A stretch of DNA of 64,000 bases from positions 372,001-436,000 of the forward strand of contig JBAIAA010000899.1 of the NCBI GenBank assembly GCA_037893245.1, read 5' to 3'. The position numbers and the translations under genes are program-made. Below the pieces are notes generated by a model. It did no database searches. It was given only the letters and a program-made list of their open reading frames with translations, and had not been told where the DNA came from. Numbering within the stretch: the first letter of the stretch is position 1; every line of letters starts with the position of its first letter. This document shows positions 1 to 10,671 of the stretch, in pieces. This stretch comes from Crossaster papposus. Its lineage: Eukaryota > Echinodermata > Asteroidea > Velatida > Solasteridae.

Positions 1-66
1 AAGGGAAAGAAGTGTGCAGTAGAAATAAACACCTGATGTGGGAACAAGCCCTCGAGTTAAATATGT
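1..66 (+). repeat. Partial A unit at the left window edge
   Basis: The window opens at the second base of an A unit (AAGGGAAAG instead of AAAGGGAAAG) and the unit ends at ATATGT before the B unit at 67. The array therefore extends leftward beyond the window. Confidence 0.95.
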
Positions 67-152
67 AGTAGTAGGGATATGCCGATTGTAGACCAAATCT
101 TAAAAAACTCAATTTGATCTGATAACAAAAAAACTCACATTTATTATTATGT
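67..152 (+). repeat. Unit B, representative 86-bp copy
   Basis: This is a consensus-type B unit. Landmarks: AGTAGTAGGG at 1-10, ATGCCGATTG at 13-22, CTTAAAAAACTC at 33-44, TTTGATCTGATAAC at 47-60, seven A at 61-67 and an ATTATTATGT end. It has 24 G/C of 86 bases and one CpG, at 17-18. Length changes (86, 87, 88) come mostly from the A tract near 61. Named variants used to follow HORs: ATTAGTAG start with ATCTCAAAA; GGTTATGCC with ACCTCACATGT; TCGGATAACAAC; AACAACAAAAACTC; GTATACC; TTAAACAATTC; and CTAACATTT. Each B is preceded and followed by an A unit. Confidence 0.97.
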
Positions 153-219
153 AAAGGGAAAGAAGTGTGCAGTAGAAATAAACACCTGATGTGGGAACAA
201 GCCCTCGAGTTAAATATGT
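153..219 (+). repeat. Unit A, representative 67-bp copy
   Basis: This is a consensus-type A unit. Landmarks: AAAGGGAAAG at unit positions 1-10, GTGTGCAGTAG at 13-23, CTGATGTGGGAAC at 34-46, CTCGAG at 52-57 and TTAAATATGT at the end. It has 27 G/C of 67 bases and one CpG, inside CTCGAG. Position 41 is the main variable site. G is usual, C is common (TCGG type), and T and A also occur. Recurrent variants include AAATAAG for AAAGAAG, CATCGAG with AACATGT, CTGGAG, CTCAAG, ACAGGCC, ACATGATG, ACATCTG, and TAAGGG or CAAGGG starts. These mark particular HOR positions. All plus-strand frames contain stops in every copy. The minus strand has one stop triplet, at 58-60. Confidence 0.97.
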
Positions 220-554
220 AAAGGGAAAGAAGTGTGCAGTAGAAATAAACACCTGATGTCGGAACAAGCCCTCGAGTTAAATATGTAAAGGGAAATAAGT
301 GTGCAGTAGAAATAAACACCTGATGTCGGAACAAGCCCTCGAGTTAAATATGTAAAGGGAAAGAAGTGTGCAGTAGAAATAAACACCTGATGTGGGAACA
401 AGCCATCGAGTTAAACATGTAAAGGGAAAGAAGTGTGCAGTAGAAATAAACACCTGATGTCGGAACAAGCCCTCGAGTTAAATATGTAAAGGGAAAGAAG
501 TGTGCAGTAGAAATAAACACCTGATGTGGGAACAAGCCCTCGAGTTAAATATGT
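153..554 (+). repeat. Six-A cluster (reference)
   Basis: Six A units in the fixed order GTGGG; TCGG; AAATAAG with TCGG; CATCGAG with AACATGT; TCGG; GTGGG. The CATCGAG unit is diagnostic and occurs only before about 15 kb and after about 54 kb. Confidence 0.92.
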
Positions 555-3500
555 AGTAGTAGGGATATGCCGATTGTAGACCAAATCTTAAAAAACTCAA
601 TTTGATCTGATAACAAAAAAAACTCACATTTATTATTATGTAAAGGGAAAGAAGTGTGCAGTAGAAATAAACACATGATGTGGGAACAAGCCCTCGAGTT
701 AAATATGTAAAGGGAAAGAAGTGTGCAGTAGAAATAAACACCTGATGTGGGAACAAGCCCTGGAGTTAAATATGTAGTAGTAGGGATATGCCGATTGTAG
801 ACCAAATCTTAAACAACTCAATTTGATCTGTTAACAAAAAAACCTCACATTTATTATTATGTTAAGGGAAAGAAGTGTGCAGTAGAAATAAAAACCTGAT
901 GTGGGAACAAGCCCTCGAGTTAAATATGTAAAGGGAAAGAAGTGTGCAGTAGAAATAAACACCTGATGTGGGAACAAGCCCTCGAGTTAAATATGTAGTA
1001 GTAGGGTTATGCCGATTGTAGACCAAATCTTAAAAAACTCAATTTGATCTGATAACAAAAAAACCTCACATGTATTATTATGTAAAGGGAAATAAGTGTG
1101 CAGTAGAAATAAACACCTGATGTGGGAACAAGCCCTCGAGTTAAATATGTAAAGGGAAAGAAGTGTGCAGTAGAAATAAACACCTGATGTGTGAACAAGC
1201 CCTCGAGTTAAATATGTAGTAGTAGGGATATGCCGATTGTAGACCAAATCTTAAAAAACTCAATTTGATCTGATTACAAAAAAACTCACATTTATTATTA
1301 TGTAAAGGGAAAGAAGTGTGCAGTAGAAATAAACACCTGATGTGGGAACAAGCCCTCGAGTTAAATATGTAAAGGGAAAGAAGTGTGCAGTAGAAATAAA
1401 CACCTGATGTGGGAACAAGCCCTCGAGTTAAATATGTAGTAGTAGGGATATGCCGATTGTAGACCAAATCTTAAAAAACTCAATTTGATCTGATAACAAC
1501 AAAAACTCACATTTATTATTATGTAAAGGGAAAGAAGTGTGCAGTAGAAATAAACACCTGATGTGGGAACAAGCCCTCGAGTTAAATATGTCAAGGGAAA
1601 GAAGTGTGCAGTAGAAATAAACACCTGATGTGGGAACAAGCCCTCGAGTTAAATATGTAGTAGTAGGGATATGCCGATTGTAGACCAAATCTTAAAAAAC
1701 TCAATTTGATCTGATAACAAAAAAAACTCACATTTATTATTATGTTAAGGGAAAGAAGTGTGCAGTAGAAATAAACACCTGATGTGGGAACAAGCCCTCG
1801 AGTTAAATATGTAAAGGGAAAGAAGTGTGCAGTAGAAATAAACACCTGATGTGGGAACAAGCCCTCGAGTTAAATATGTAGTAGTAGGGATATGCCGATT
1901 GTAGACCAAATCTTAAAAAACTCAATTTGATCGGATAACAACAAAACTCACATTTATTATTATGTAAAGGGAAAGAAGTGTGCAGTAGAAATAAACACCT
2001 GATGTCGCAACAAGCCCTCGAGTTAAATATGTAAAGGGAAAGAAGTGTGCAGTAGAAATAAACACCTGATGTCGGAACAAGCCCTCAAGTTAAATATGTA
2101 AAGGGAAAGAAGTGTGCAGTATAAATAAACACCTGATGTGGGAACAAGCCCTCGAGTTAAATATGTATTAGTAGGGATATGCCGATTGTAGACCAAATCT
2201 CAAAAAACTCAATTTGATCTGATAACAAAAAAACTCACATTTATTATTATGTAAAGGGAAAGAAGTGTGCAGTAGAAATAAATACCTGATTTCGGAACAA
2301 TACCTCGAGTTAAATATGTAAAGGGAAAGAAGTGTGCAGTAGAAATAAACACCTGATGTCGGAACAAGCCCTCGAGTTAAATATGTAAAGGGAAAGACGT
2401 GTGCAGTAGAAATAAACACCTGATGTGGGAACAAGCCCTCGAGTTAAATATGTAAAGGGAAAGAAGTGTGCAGAAGAAATAAACACCTGATGTGGGAACA
2501 AGCCCTCGAGTTAAATATGTAGTAGTAGGGTTATGCCGATTGTAGACCAAATCTTAAAAAACTCAATTTGATCTGATAACAAAAAAACCTCACATGTATT
2601 ATTATGTAAAGGGAAATAAGTGTGCAGTAGAAATAAACACCTGATGTCGGAACAAGCCCTCGAGTTAAATATGTAAAGGGAAAGAAGTGTGCAGTAGAAA
2701 TAAACACCTGATGTGGGAACAAGCCCTCGAGTTAAATATGTAAAGGGAAAGAAGTGTGCAGTAGAAAAAAACACCTGATGTGGGAACAAGCCCTCGAGTT
2801 AAATATGTAGTAGTAGGGTTATGCCGATTGTAGACCAAATCTTAAAAAACTCAATTTGATCTGATAACAAAAAAAACTCACATGTATTATTATGTAAAGG
2901 GAAAGAAGTGTGCAGTAGAAATAAACACCTGATGTGTGAACAAGCCCTCGAGTTAAATATGTAGTAGTAGGGATATGCCGATTGTAGACCAAATCTTAAA
3001 AAACTCAATTTGATCTGATAACAACAAAAACTCAAATGTATTATTATGTAAAGGGAAAGAAGTGTGCAGTAGAAATAAACACCTGATGTGGGAACAAGCC
3101 CTCGAGTTAAATATGTAAAGGGAAAGAAGTGTGCAGTAGAAAAAAACACCTGATGTGGGAACAAGCCCTCGAGTTAAATATGTAGTAGTAGGGTTATGCC
3201 GATTGTAGACCAAATCTTAAAAAACTCAATTTGATCTGATAACAAAAAAAACTCACATGTATTATTATGTAAAGGGAAAGAAGTGTGCAGTAGAAATAAA
3301 CACCTGATGTGTGAACAAGCCCTCGAGTTAAATATGTAGTAGTAGGGATATGCCGATTGTAGACCAAATCTTAAAAAACTCAATTTGATCTGATAACAAC
3401 AAAAACTCAAATTTATTATTATGTAAAGGGAAAGAAGTGTGCAGTAGAAATAAACACCTGATGTGGGAACAAGCCCTCGAGTTAAATATGTCAAGGGAAA

Positions 3501-4316
3501 GAAGTGTGCAGTAGAAATAAACACCTGATGTGGGAACAAGCCCTCGAGTTAAATATGTAGTAGTAGGGATATGCCGATTGTAGACCAAATCTTAAAAAAC
3601 TCAATTTGATCTGATAACAAAAAAACTCACATTTATTATTATGTAAAGGGAAAGAAGTGTGCAGTAGAAATAAACACCTGATGTGGGAACAAGCCCTCGA
3701 GTTAAATATGTAAAGGGAAAGAAGTGTGCAGTAGAAATAAACACCTGATGTGGGAACAAGCCCTCGAGTTAAATATGTAGTAGTAGGGATATGCCGATTG
3801 TAGACCAAATCTTAAAAAACTCAATTTGATCTGATAACAAAAAAACTCACATTTATTATTATGTAAAGGGAAAGAAGTGTGCAGTAGAAATAAACACATG
3901 ATGTGGGAACAAGCCCTCGAGTTAAATATGTAAAGGGAAAGAAGTGTGCAGTAGAAATAAACACCTGATGTGGGAACAAGCCCTGGAGTTAAATATGTAG
4001 TAGTAGGGATATGCCGATTGTAGACCAAATCTTAAAAAACTCAATTTGATCTGATAACAACAAAAACTCACATTTATTATTATGTAAAGGGAAAGAAGTG
4101 TGCAGTAGAAATAAACACCTGATGTGGGAACAAGCCCTCGAGTTAAATATGTCAAGGGAAAGAAGTGTGCAGTAGAAATAAACACCTGATGTGGGAACAA
4201 GCCCTCGAGTTAAATATGTAGTAGTAGGGATATGCCGATTGTAGACCAAATCTTAAAAAACTCAATTTGATCTGATAACAAAAAAAACTCACATTTATTA
4301 TTATGTTAAGGGAAAG
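297..4316 (+). repeat. Higher-order repeat I, copy 1 (4,020 bp)
   Basis: B units start at 555, 776, 997, 1218, 1438, 1659, 1880, 2167, 2521, 2809, 2963, 3184, 3338, 3559, 3779, 3999 and 4220. They are separated by A runs of 2,2,2,2,2,2,2,3,4,3,1,2,1,2,2,2. The pattern restarts at 4317 with a 4,020-bp shift. Rare markers shared by both copies include GACGTGTG near 2398, GCAGAAGAAAT near 2471 and CTGTTAAC near 829. Copy 1 contains an A unit at 3117-3183 that copy 2 lacks. The copy boundary lies within the first ten bases of an A unit, in register. Confidence 0.93.
3117..3183 (+). repeat. A unit present in HOR I copy 1, absent from copy 2
   Basis: Copy 1 reads B(2963)-A-A-B(3184), while copy 2 reads B(6983)-A-B(7137). 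The flanking sequences match on both sides, so the difference is exactly one 67-bp unit. The unit carries the GAAAAAAACACC variant seen also near 2766. Gain in copy 1 and loss in copy 2 cannot be told apart from these two copies. Confidence 0.88.
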
Positions 4317-4574
4317 AAGTGTGCAGTAGAAATAAACACCTGATGTCGGAACAAGCCCTCGAGTTAAATATGTAAAGGGAAAGAAGTGTGCAGTAGAAAT
4401 AAACACCTGATGTGGGAACAAGCCATCGAGTTAAACATGTAAAGGGAAAGAAGTGTGCAGTAGAAATAAACACCTGATGTCGGAACAAGCCCTCGAGTTA
4501 AATATGTAAAGGGAAAGAAGTGTGCAGTAGAAATAAACACCTGATGTGGGAACAAGCCCTCGAGTTAAATATGT
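4307..4574 (+). repeat. Shortened six-A cluster (four A units)
   Basis: It retains the last four units of the 153-554 order. Its first unit is a hybrid with a TAAGGG start. It marks the joint between the two HOR I copies. Confidence 0.88.
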
Positions 4575-7500
4575 AGTAGTAGGGATATGCCGATTGTAGA
4601 CCAAATCTTAAAAAACTCAATTTGATCTGATAACAAAAAAAACTCACATTTATTATTATGTAAAGGGAAAGAAGTGTGCAGTAGAAATAAACACATGATG
4701 TGGGAACAAGCCCTCGAGTTAAATATGTAAAGGGAAAGAAGTGTGCAGTAGAAATAAACACCTGATGTGGGAACAAGCCCTGGAGTTAAATATGTAGTAG
4801 TAGGGATATGCCGATTGTAGACCAAATCTTAAACAACTCAATTTGATCTGTTAACAAAAAAAACTCACATTTATTATTATGTTAAGGGAAAGAAGTGTGC
4901 AGTAGAAATAAAAACCTGATGTGGGAACAAGCCCTCGAGTTAAATATGTAAAGGGAAAGAAGTGTGCAGTAGAAATAAACACCTGATGTGGGAACAAGCC
5001 CTCGAGTTAAATATGTAGTAGTAGGGTTATGCCGATTGTAGACCAAATCTTAAAAAACTCAATTTGATCTGATAACAAAAAAACCTCACATGTATTATTA
5101 TGTAAAGGGAAATAAGTGTGCAGTAGAAATAAACACCTGATGTGGGAACAAGCCCTCGAGTTAAATATGTAAAGGGAAAGAAGTGTGCAGTAGAAATAAA
5201 CACCTGATGTGTGAACAAGCCCTCGAGTTAAATATGTAGTAGTAGGGATATGCCGATTGTAGACCAAATCTTAAAAAACTCAATTTGATCTGATTACAAA
5301 AAAACTCACATTTATTATTATGTAAAGGGAAAGAAGTGTGCAGTAGAAATAAACACCTGATGTGGGAACAAGCCCTCGAGTTAAATATGTAAAGGGAAAG
5401 AAGTGTGCAGTAGAAATAAACACCTGATGTGGGAACAAGCCCTCGAGTTAAATATGTAGTAGTAGGGATATGCCGATTGTAGACCAAATCTTAAAAAACT
5501 CAATTTGATCTGATAACAACAAAAACTCACATTTATTATTATGTAAAGGGAAATAAGTGTGCAGTAGAAATAAACACCTGATGTGGGAACAAGCCCTCGA
5601 GTTAAATATGTCAAGGGAAAGAAGTGTGCAGTAGAAATAAACACCTGATGTGGGAACAAGCCCTCGAGTTAAATATGTAGTAGTAGGGATATGCCGATTG
5701 TAGACCAAATCTTAAAAAACTCAATTTGATCTGATAACAAAAAAAACTCACATTTATTATTATGTTAAGGGAAAGAAGTGTGCAGTAGAAATAAACACCT
5801 GATGTGGGAACAAGCCCTCGAGTTAAATATGTAAAGGGAAAGAAGTGTGCAGTAGAAATAAACACCTGATGTGGGAACAAGCCCTCGAGTTAAATATGTA
5901 GTAGTAGGGATATGCCGATTGTAGACCAAATCTTAAAAAACTCAATTTGATCGGATAACAACAAAACTCACATTTATTATTATGTAAAGGGAAAGAAGTG
6001 TGCAGTAGAAATAAACACCTGATGTCGCAACAAGCCCTCGAGTTAAATATGTAAAGGGAAAGAAGTGTGCAGTAGAAATAAACACCTGATGTCGGAACAA
6101 GCCCTCAAGTTAAATATGTAAAGGGAAAGAAGTGTGCAGTATAAATAAACACCTGATGTGGGAACAAGCCCTCGAGTTAAATATGTATTAGTAGGGATAT
6201 GCCGATTGTAGACCAAATCTCAAAAAACTCAATTTGATCTGATAACAAAAAAACTCACATTTATTATTATGTAAAGGGAAAGAAGTGTGCAGTAGAAATA
6301 AATACCTGATTTCGGAACAATACCTCGAGTTAAATATGTAAAGGGAAAGAAGTGTGCAGTAGAAATAAACACCTGATGTCGGAACAAGCCCTCGAGTTAA
6401 ATATGTAAAGGGAAAGACGTGTGCAGTAGAAATAAACACCTGATGTGGGAACAAGCCCTCGAGTTAAATATGTAAAGGGAAAGAAGTGTGCAGAAGAAAT
6501 AAACACCTGATGTGGGAACAAGCCCTCGAGTTAAATATGTAGTAGTAGGGTTATGCCGATTGTAGACCAAATCTTAAAAAACTCAATTTGATCTGATAAC
6601 AAAAAAACCTCACATGTATTATTATGTAAAGGGAAATAAGTGTGCAGTAGAAATAAACACCTGATGTCGGAACAAGCCCTCGAGTTAAATATGTAAAGGG
6701 AAAGAAGTGTGCAGTAGAAATAAACACCTGATGTGGGAACAAGCCCTCGAGTTAAATATGTAAAGGGAAAGAAGTGTGCAGTAGAAAAAAACACCTGATG
6801 TGGGAACAAGCCCTCGAGTTAAATATGTAGTAGTAGGGTTATGCCGATTGTAGACCAAATCTTAAAAAACTCAATTTGATCTGATAACAAAAAAAACTCA
6901 CATGTATTATTATGTAAAGGGAAAGAAGTGTGCAGTAGAAATAAACACCTGATGTGTGAACAAGCCCTCGAGTTAAATATGTAGTAGTAGGGATATGCCG
7001 ATTGTAGACCAAATCTTAAAAAACTCAATTTGATCTGATAACAACAAAAACTCAAATGTATTATTATGTAAAGGGAAAGAAGTGTGCAGTAGAAATAAAC
7101 ACCTGATGTGGGAACAAGCCCTCGAGTTAAATATGTAGTAGTAGGGTTATGCCGATTGTAGACCAAATCTTAAAAAACTCAATTTGATCTGATAACAAAA
7201 AAAACTCACATGTATTATTATGTAAAGGGAAAGAAGTGTGCAGTAGAAATAAACACCTGATGTGTGAACAAGCCCTCGAGTTAAATATGTAGTAGTAGGG
7301 ATATGCCGATTGTAGACCAAATCTTAAAAAACTCAATTTGATCTGATAACAACAAAAACTCAAATTTATTATTATGTAAAGGGAAAGAAGTGTGCAGTAG
7401 AAATAAACACCTGATGTGGGAACAAGCCCTCGAGTTAAATATGTCAAGGGAAAGAAGTGTGCAGTAGAAATAAACACCTGATGTGGGAACAAGCCCTCGA

Positions 7501-7664
7501 GTTAAATATGTAGTAGTAGGGATATGCCGATTGTAGACCAAATCTTAAAAAACTCAATTTGATCTGATAACAAAAAAACTCACATTTATTATTATGTAAA
7601 GGGAAAGAAGTGTGCAGTAGAAATAAACACCTGATGTGGGAACAAGCCCTCGAGTTAAATATGT
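4317..7664 (+). repeat. Higher-order repeat I, copy 2 (truncated, minus one A unit)
   Basis: Line-by-line comparison of 4317-7136 with 297-3116 shows two differences: C843 against A4863, and G1534 against T5554. After that, one 67-bp A unit (3117-3183 in copy 1) is missing and the match continues with a 3,953-bp shift. It ends at 7664, where copy 2 has a CAAGGG start against AAAGGG at 3712. The copy is therefore about 3.35 kb, followed by other material. Such similarity points to a recent event or to an assembly duplication. Confidence 0.93.
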
Positions 7665-7798
7665 CAAGGGAAAGAAGTGTGCAGTAGAAATAAACACCTG
7701 ATGTGGGAACAAGCCCTCGAGTTAAATATGTAAAGGGAAAGAAGTGTGCAGTAGAAATAAACACCTGATGTGGGAACAAGCCCTCGAGTTAAATATGT
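7665..7798 (+). repeat. Two A units linking HOR I and HOR II
   Basis: An A unit with a CAAGGG start and a consensus A unit lie between the end of the HOR I match and the ATTAGTAG-type B that opens HOR II at 7799. Confidence 0.8.
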
Positions 7799-8661
7799 AT
7801 TAGTAGGGATATGCCGATTGTAGACCAAATCTCAAAAAACTCAATTTGATCTGATAACAAAAAAACTCACATTTATTATTATGTAAAGGGAAAGAAGTGT
7901 GCAGTAGAAATAAATACCTGATTTCGGAACAATACCTCGAGTTAAATATGTAAAGGGAAAGAAGTGTGCAGTAGAAATAAACACCTGATGTCGGAACAAG
8001 CCCTCGAGTTAAATATGTAAAGGGAAAGAAGTGTGCAGTATAAATAAACACCTGATGTGGGAACAAGCCCTCGAGTTAAATATGTAAAGGGAAAGAAGTG
8101 TGCAGTAGAAATAAACACCTGATGTGGGAACAAGCCCTCGAGTTAAATATGTAGTAGTAGGGTTATGCCGATTGTAGACCAAATCTTAAAAAACTCAATT
8201 TGATCTGATAACAAAAAAACCTCACATGTATTATTATGTAAAGGGAAATAAGTGTGCAGTAGAAATAAACACCTGATGTCGGAACAAGCCCTCGAGTTAA
8301 ATATGTAAAGGGAAAGAAGTGTGCAGTAGAAATAAACACCTGATGTGGGAACAAGCCCTCGAGTTAAATATGTAAAGGGAAAGAAGTGTGCAGTAGAAAT
8401 AAACACCTGATGTGGGAACAAGCCCTGGAGTTAAATATGTAGTAGTAGGGATATGCCGATTGTAGACCAAATCTTAAAAAACTCAATTTGATCTGATAAC
8501 AACAAAAACTCACATTTATTATTATGTAAAGGGAAAGAAGTGTGCAGTAGAAATAAACACCTGATGTGGGAACAAGCCCTCGAGTTAAATATGTCAAGGG
8601 AAAGAAGTGTGCAGTAGAAATAAACACCTGATGTGGGAACAAGCCCTCGAGTTAAATATGT

Positions 8662-8882
8662 AGTAGTAGGGATATGCCGATTGTAGACCAAATCTTAAAA
8701 AACTCAATTTGATCTGATAACAAAAAAAACTCACATTTATTATTATGTTAAGGGAAAGAAGTGTGCAGTAGAAATAAACACCTGATGTGGGAACAAACCC
8801 TCGAGTTAAATATGTAAAGGGAAAGAAGTGTGCAGTAGAAATAAACACCTGATGTGGGAACAAGCCCTCGAGTTAAATATGT
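8662..8882 (+). repeat. 221-bp B-A-A module present only in HOR II copy 1
   Basis: In copy 2 the B at 12618 matches the B at 8883, not that at 8662, so one complete B-A-A composite separates the two copies. It contains a TAAGGG-start A unit with the otherwise unseen ACAAACCC variant (about 8796). Confidence 0.85.
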
Positions 8883-9456
8883 AGTAGTAGGGATATGCCG
8901 ATTGTAGACCAAATCTTAAAAAACTCAATTTGATCGGATAACAACAAAACTCACATTTATTATTATGTAAAGGGAAAGAAGTGTGCAGTAGAAATAAACA
9001 CCTGATGTCGGAACAAGCCCTCGAGTTAAATATGTAAAGGGAAAGAAGTGTGCAGTAGAAATAAACACCTGATGTGGGAACAAGCCCTCGAGTTAAATAT
9101 GTATTAGTAGGGATATGCCGATTGTAGACCAAATCTCAAAAAACTCAATTTGATCTGATAACAAAAAAACTCACATTTATTATTATGTAAAGGGAAAGAA
9201 GTGTGCAGTAGAAATAAATACCTGATTTCGGAACAATACCTCGAGTTAAATATGTAAAGGGAAAGAAGTGTGCTGTAGAAATAAACACCTGATGTCGGAA
9301 CAAGCCCTCGAGTTAAATATGTAAAGGGAAAGAAGTGTGCAGTATAAATAAACACCTGATGTGGGAACAAGCCCTCGAGTTAAATATGTAAAGGGAAAGA
9401 AGTGTGCAGTAGAAATAAACACCTGATGTGGGAACAAGCCCTCGAGTTAAATATGT
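8883..9456 (+). repeat. 574-bp internal module, HOR II copy 1, first
   Basis: The structure is B(TCGG)-A2-B(ATTAGTAG)-A4, that is 86+134+86+268 bases. It is followed directly by a second copy. Shared markers are GTGCTGTAG and GCAGTATAAAT. Confidence 0.9.
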
Positions 9457-10030
9457 AGTAGTAGGGATATGCCGATTGTAGACCAAATCTTAAAAAACTC
9501 AATTTGATCGGATAACAACAAAACTCACATTTATTATTATGTAAAGGGAAAGAAGTGTGCAGTAGAAATAAACACCTGATGTCGGAACAAGCCCTCGAGT
9601 TAAATATGTAAAGGGAAAGAAGTGTGCAGTAGAAATAAACACCTGATGTGGGAACAAGCCCTCGAGTTAAATATGTATTAGTAGGGATATGCCGATTGTA
9701 GACCAAATCTCAAAAAACTCAATTTGATCTGATAACAAAAAAACTCACATTTATTATTATGTAAAGGGAAAGAAGTGTGCAGTAGAAATAAATACCTGAT
9801 TTCGGAACAATACCTCGAGTTAAATATGTAAAGGGAAAGAAGTGTGCTGTAGAAATAAACACCTGATGTCGGAACAAGCCCTCGAGTTAAATATGTAAAG
9901 GGAAAGAAGTGTGCAGTATAAATAAACACCTGATGTGGGAACAAGCCCTCGAGTTAAATATGTAAAGGGAAAGAAGTGTGCAGTAGAAATAAACACCTGA
10001 TGTGGGAACAAGCCCTCGAGTTAAATATGT
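9457..10030 (+). repeat. 574-bp internal module, HOR II copy 1, second
   Basis: This is a direct tandem copy of 8883-9456. All markers, including GTGCTGTAG, are retained, and no difference was noticed in the comparison. Confidence 0.9.
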
Positions 10031-10336
10031 AGTAGTAGGGTTATGCCGATTGTAGACCAAATCTTAAAAAACTCAATTTGATCTGATAACAAAAAAACTC
10101 ACATTTATTATTATGTAAAGGGAAAGAAGTGTGCAGTAGAAATAAACACCTGATGTGGGAACAAGCCCTCGAGTTAAATATGTAAAGGGAAAGAAGTGTG
10201 CAGTAGAAATAAACACCTGATGTGGGAACAAGCCCTCGAGTTAAATATGTAGTAGTAGGGATATGCCGATTGTAGACCAAATCTTACAAAACTCAATTTG
10301 ATCTGATAACAAAAAAACTCACATTTATTATTATGT

Positions 10337-10671
10337 AAAGGGAAAGAAGTATGCAGTAGAAATAAACACCTGATGTGGGAACAAGCCCTCGAGTTAAATA
10401 TGTAAAGGGAAAGAAGTGTGCAGTAGAAATAAACACCTGATGTCGGAACAAGCCCTCGAGTTAAATATGTAAAGGGAAAGAAGTGTGCAGTAGAAATAAA
10501 CACCTGATGTGGGAACAAGCCATCGAGTTAAACATGTAAAGGGAAAGAAGTGTGCAGTAGAAATAAACACCTGATGTCGGAACAAGCCCTCGAGTTAAAT
10601 ATGTAAATGGAAAGAAGTGTGCAGTAGAAATAAACACCTGATGTGGGAACAAGCCCTCGAGTTAAATATGT
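10337..10671 (+). repeat. Five-A version of the cluster
   Basis: The order is GTATGCAG/GTGGG; TCGG; CATCGAG; TCGG; AAATGG/GTGGG. The AAATAAG unit is missing. Confidence 0.9.

Larger units (their letters stand above)
67..296 (+). repeat. Lead-in to the first higher-order repeat
   Basis: One B unit, two A units and the first ten bases of a third A. It forms the left part of the six-A cluster at 153-554. It lies just outside the segment duplicated with a 4,020-bp shift, because the matching stretch ending at 4316 differs (TAAGGGAAAG against AAAGGGAAAT). Confidence 0.85.

Noticed and set aside
67-152. tRNA- or SINE-derived origin of unit B
   Set aside because: No convincing pol III A and B boxes or cloverleaf pairing are visible in GCCGATTGTAGACC or elsewhere in the unit.
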